From positions 1 through 64,000 of the forward strand of contig JAFAAP010000145.1 in assembly GCA_023426505.1 (NCBI GenBank): 64,000 bases of DNA, written 5' to 3'. Source of the stretch: Pseudomonadota bacterium (GTDB lineage Bacteria; Pseudomonadota; Alphaproteobacteria; Rhizobiales; Beijerinckiaceae). The translations under genes were made by a program, and so were the position numbers. Positions within the stretch are counted from its first letter, which is position 1, and every line of letters starts with the position of its first letter. Positions 62,372 to 64,000 of this stretch are shown here, in pieces. The notes under the pieces are model-generated. The model worked only from the letters and a program-made list of their open reading frames with translations. It had not been told where the DNA came from and did not search any database.

Positions 62372-62857
62372 ATGATCCGCTGGCTTCTGCTCATCCCGTT
62401 CGCGCTGCTCATCGCCATCGGCGCCAGCAGCTTCTTCCTGATGGTCGCGTCGATGATCGACCCGGTCATGGCGAGTCTGACGGGAGACACGCTCTTCGTC
62501 GGGTTCTGGAGCTTCGTCGACGCGGTCTTCTCGGCCGAGGACCCGGAGCCCATCGTGACGGAGGCGTTCCTGGCGGTCGGGAGGCTGGTCTTCACCCTCC
62601 TGGTCCTGCCGCCCCTGCTGGTGGCGATCATCAGCGAGGTTCTGGGGCTTCGCAACGTCGTCTGGTACACGGCCGCTATGGGGGTGCTGACGGCCTCCGT
62701 GCCGTGGATCCTACGCGGGGCCGCCCGGGTCGGCTCGCCGCTCGAGCTGCATGTGAGCCTCGTGCTCGGCCTCACGGGCGCGGTGGCGGGCCTGGTCTAT
62801 TGGGCGATCGCCGGTCAGAGCGCGGGCCGGTCCGCTCAGGCGGTCGAGCGCCCCTGA
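62372..62857 (+). CDS. hypothetical membrane protein
   Basis: 161 residues with four transmembrane helices (LLLIPFALLIAIGASSFFLM; LVFTLLVLPPLLVAIISEVL; TAAMGVLTASVPWIL; VSLVLGLTGAVAGLVYWAI). Four-helix arrangement with acidic first loop (SAEDPEP). No family recognised; probably Rhizobiales-restricted. Confidence 0.75.
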   Translation: MIRWLLLIPFALLIAIGASSFFLMVASMIDPVMASLTGDTLFVGFWSFVDAVFSAEDPEPIVTEAFLAVGRLVFTLLVLPPLLVAIISEVLGLRNVVWYTAAMGVLTASVPWILRGAARVGSPLELHVSLVLGLTGAVAGLVYWAIAGQSAGRSAQAVERP

Positions 62858-62897
62858 ACAAAAAAGGCGGAAGCCCCATGCCCCCATGCGGCTTCCG
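62858..62897 (-). terminator. intrinsic terminator, minus strand
   Basis: Minus strand: CGGAAGCC pairs with GGCTTCCG, followed by CCTTTTTTG. It reads left from the 63000 region and would end transcription of the frameshifted gene at 62996-63206, supporting that gene's reality. Confidence 0.7.
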
Positions 62898-62995
62898 AAG
62901 TTCGGGAGGAACTCTGACTGATTGCCCTAGCCAGCATTGATACTTTGTATCATTCGAGTGAGGGGATCAATTCGGCGGGATGGCCGAACGATGGC

Positions 62996-63206
62996 CTAGA
63001 CCGTCCGGCCGATGAGCGTGCCGATGTCGCCAGGATCTTGAGCGCGCAGGCCGAGAACAGCGCCAGCTCGAGGTTCGCCGGATTGATGCCGACGCCCCGG
63101 CCGGGAACATCATAAAGTTACCGTCGGGGCAGTGGCCGAACGAGACCCCGGACACCTCCAACGGGCCAGTGAAATGCGTCTTGTTGAAATGCCGGGCTTG
63201 CGCCAT
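62996..63206 (-). pseudogene. small gene with two apparent G-run frameshifts
   Basis: In the 391-bp gap 62858-63248 the minus strand carries three coding-like pieces in different frames: MAQARHFNKTHFTGPLEVSG to FMMFPAG; then VGINPANLELALFSACALKI; then DIGTLIGRTV and TAG at 62996. One extra G at 63095-63098 and one at 63030-63031 would fuse them into about 70 residues. A minus-strand terminator follows at 62858-62897. Family not recognised. An inverted repeat TGATAC-TTT-GTATCA lies at 62938-62952. Confidence 0.5.
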
Positions 63207-63248
63207 TTGTTGGAGCCAGGAAGCGCGAACCGAGTAGAGAGAACGAGA

Positions 63249-63851
63249 ATGGGAATGCTGTCGCCCGCACGGATTCGTGCCGCCCTGACGGTCGTGGTCC
63301 TGGCCCTGGGGCTTTCCGCCTGCGGGATCAACAACGTCCCGACCTACGAGGAGCGGGCGAAATCCGCCTGGAGCGAGGTACAGAATCAGTACCAGCGCCG
63401 CGCCGACCTCATCCCGAACCTGGTCGAGACCGTGAAGGGCTTCGCCCAGCAGGAGCGCGAGGTGCTGACCCAGGTGACGGAGGCCCGCGCCAAGGCGACC
63501 CAGATCCAGGTCGACGCCTCGACCGTGACCGACCCCGAGAAGTTCCGCCAGTTCCAGGAGGCGCAGAACCAGCTTTCCGGAGCGCTCGGCCGCCTGCTCG
63601 CGACGGTCGAGCGGTATCCCGAGCTAAAGTCGAACGCCAACTTCCTGGCCCTGCAGTCCCAGCTCGAAGGCACCGAGAACCGCATCGCGGTCGCCCGGCG
63701 CGACTACATCGAGGCGGTGCGGGTCTACAACACCGAGCTGCGCACCATCCCCGGCCGCTGGATCGCCTCCATCGTGTATCCCGACGCGAAGCCGATGGAG
63801 ACCTTCGCGGCGACAGCCGGATCGGACCGCCCGCCGCAGGTGCAATTCTGA
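63249..63851 (+). CDS. LemA family lipoprotein
   Basis: 200 residues. Signal peptide with lipobox LSAC (about residues 22-25), then the LemA helical bundle: YEERAKSAWSEVQNQYQRRADLIPNLVETVKG and the C-terminal RVYNTELRTIPGRWIAS (shown by these ends) are diagnostic. LemA is usually encoded with TPM-domain proteins, as here. The ATG 63249 is followed two codons later by another ATG. Confidence 0.92.
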   Translation: MGMLSPARIRAALTVVVLALGLSACGINNVPTYEERAKSAWSEVQNQYQRRADLIPNLVETVKGFAQQEREVLTQVTEARAKATQIQVDASTVTDPEKFRQFQEAQNQLSGALGRLLATVERYPELKSNANFLALQSQLEGTENRIAVARRDYIEAVRVYNTELRTIPGRWIASIVYPDAKPMETFAATAGSDRPPQVQF

Positions 63852-63864
63852 GGATCCCTCGCCG

Positions 63865-64000
63865 ATGTCAGCCTGCCCTTCACCTCTCCCGTGGGGAGAG
63901 GTGGGGAACGGCGCTCCTCGCCCTGCTGCTTCTCGTCCTCCTCCCCGTCGCAGCCCTCGCCCAGTCCTTCCCGCCCCTCACCGGCCGCGTCGTGGATGCG
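63865..64000 (+). CDS. TPM (YgcG-type) domain protein, 5' part, start unclear
   Basis: The frame from about 63902 reads WGTALLALLLLVLLPVAAL then AQSFPPLTGRVVDA, a signal peptide plus the first residues of a TPM domain, the usual partner of LemA. No ATG, GTG or TTG lies in that frame after the lemA stop. ATG 63865 is in another frame and would join only if G runs at 63893-63896 and 63903-63906 are miscounted. The region is overlapped by a palindromic repeat (CACCTCTCCC-GTG-GGGAGAGGTG). The gene continues past the right edge. Confidence 0.5.
   Translation, partial: MSACPSPLPWGEVGNGAPRPAASRPPPRRSPRPVLPAPHRPRRGC

Overview
The window is about two-thirds G+C and carries chromosomal housekeeping and accessory genes of an alphaproteobacterium, most probably of the Hyphomicrobiales (Methylobacteriaceae/Microvirga-like; inferred from gene content, not computed). 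Indicators are a giant NAD-glutamate dehydrogenase, an IalB-family protein, a DUF2794 protein, a Bax-inhibitor gene with an alphaproteobacterial ybhL-type leader, EcfG-type promoters (GGAAC-N16/17-CGTT) and Rhizobiales-style intergenic palindromes. I see no tRNA, rRNA, insertion sequence, prophage or CRISPR array.

Layout. 1-5446 (minus): an aromatic-acid operon with vanAB-like Rieske demethylase and reductase, a GntR/FCD regulator, an alpha/beta hydrolase, LigAB-like extradiol dioxygenase, a YCII protein and the start of an amino-acid/aromatic-type ABC binding protein; two TGTATACA palindromes lie upstream. 5706-17603: scattered metabolic and envelope genes (AbrB-family and MipA membrane proteins, Gfo/Idh oxidoreductase, serine hydrolase, ring-cleaving dioxygenase, PLP desulfhydrase, AbgB-like amidohydrolase, HerA-like ATPase, AAC(3)-I-like acetyltransferase). 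17785-21576: a TetR-HlyD-ABC ATPase-ABC permease efflux operon behind a 26-bp perfect palindrome. 21926-31000: two DHA2 transporters, a cupin, an AI-2E permease fused to a Rossmann-like and a GAF domain, and a cadherin plus seven-blade propeller protein. 29335-32451 is a type III polyketide synthase / ICMT-type methyltransferase / exporter operon. 32643-37080: YcaQ-type glycosylase, YbjQ protein, an RTX lipase and a UMF1 transporter. 37158-42463: NAD-glutamate dehydrogenase with a structured, terminator-ended element upstream.

42463-57124 holds acetyltransferases, another DHA2 transporter, ybhL, the tesA/ybbA/ybbP trio, an aldo-keto reductase, ThpR, a YeiH transporter, PCD, SDR, DUF1232 and IalB genes. 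57175-58998 is a stress cluster (PRC-barrel, DUF883-like, CsbD) read outward from two divergent EcfG-type promoters. 59170 onward: RlmN, small membrane and secreted proteins, DUF421, LemA and the start of a TPM-domain gene. From 60587 to the end three genes show apparent frameshifts, all explainable by miscounted G runs, so either sequence errors or recent decay are concentrated there.

The most interesting leads are the element upstream of glutamate dehydrogenase, the polyketide operon, the AI-2E/GAF fusion, the exact operators, the EcfG promoter pair and the small frameshifted gene at 62996-63206.
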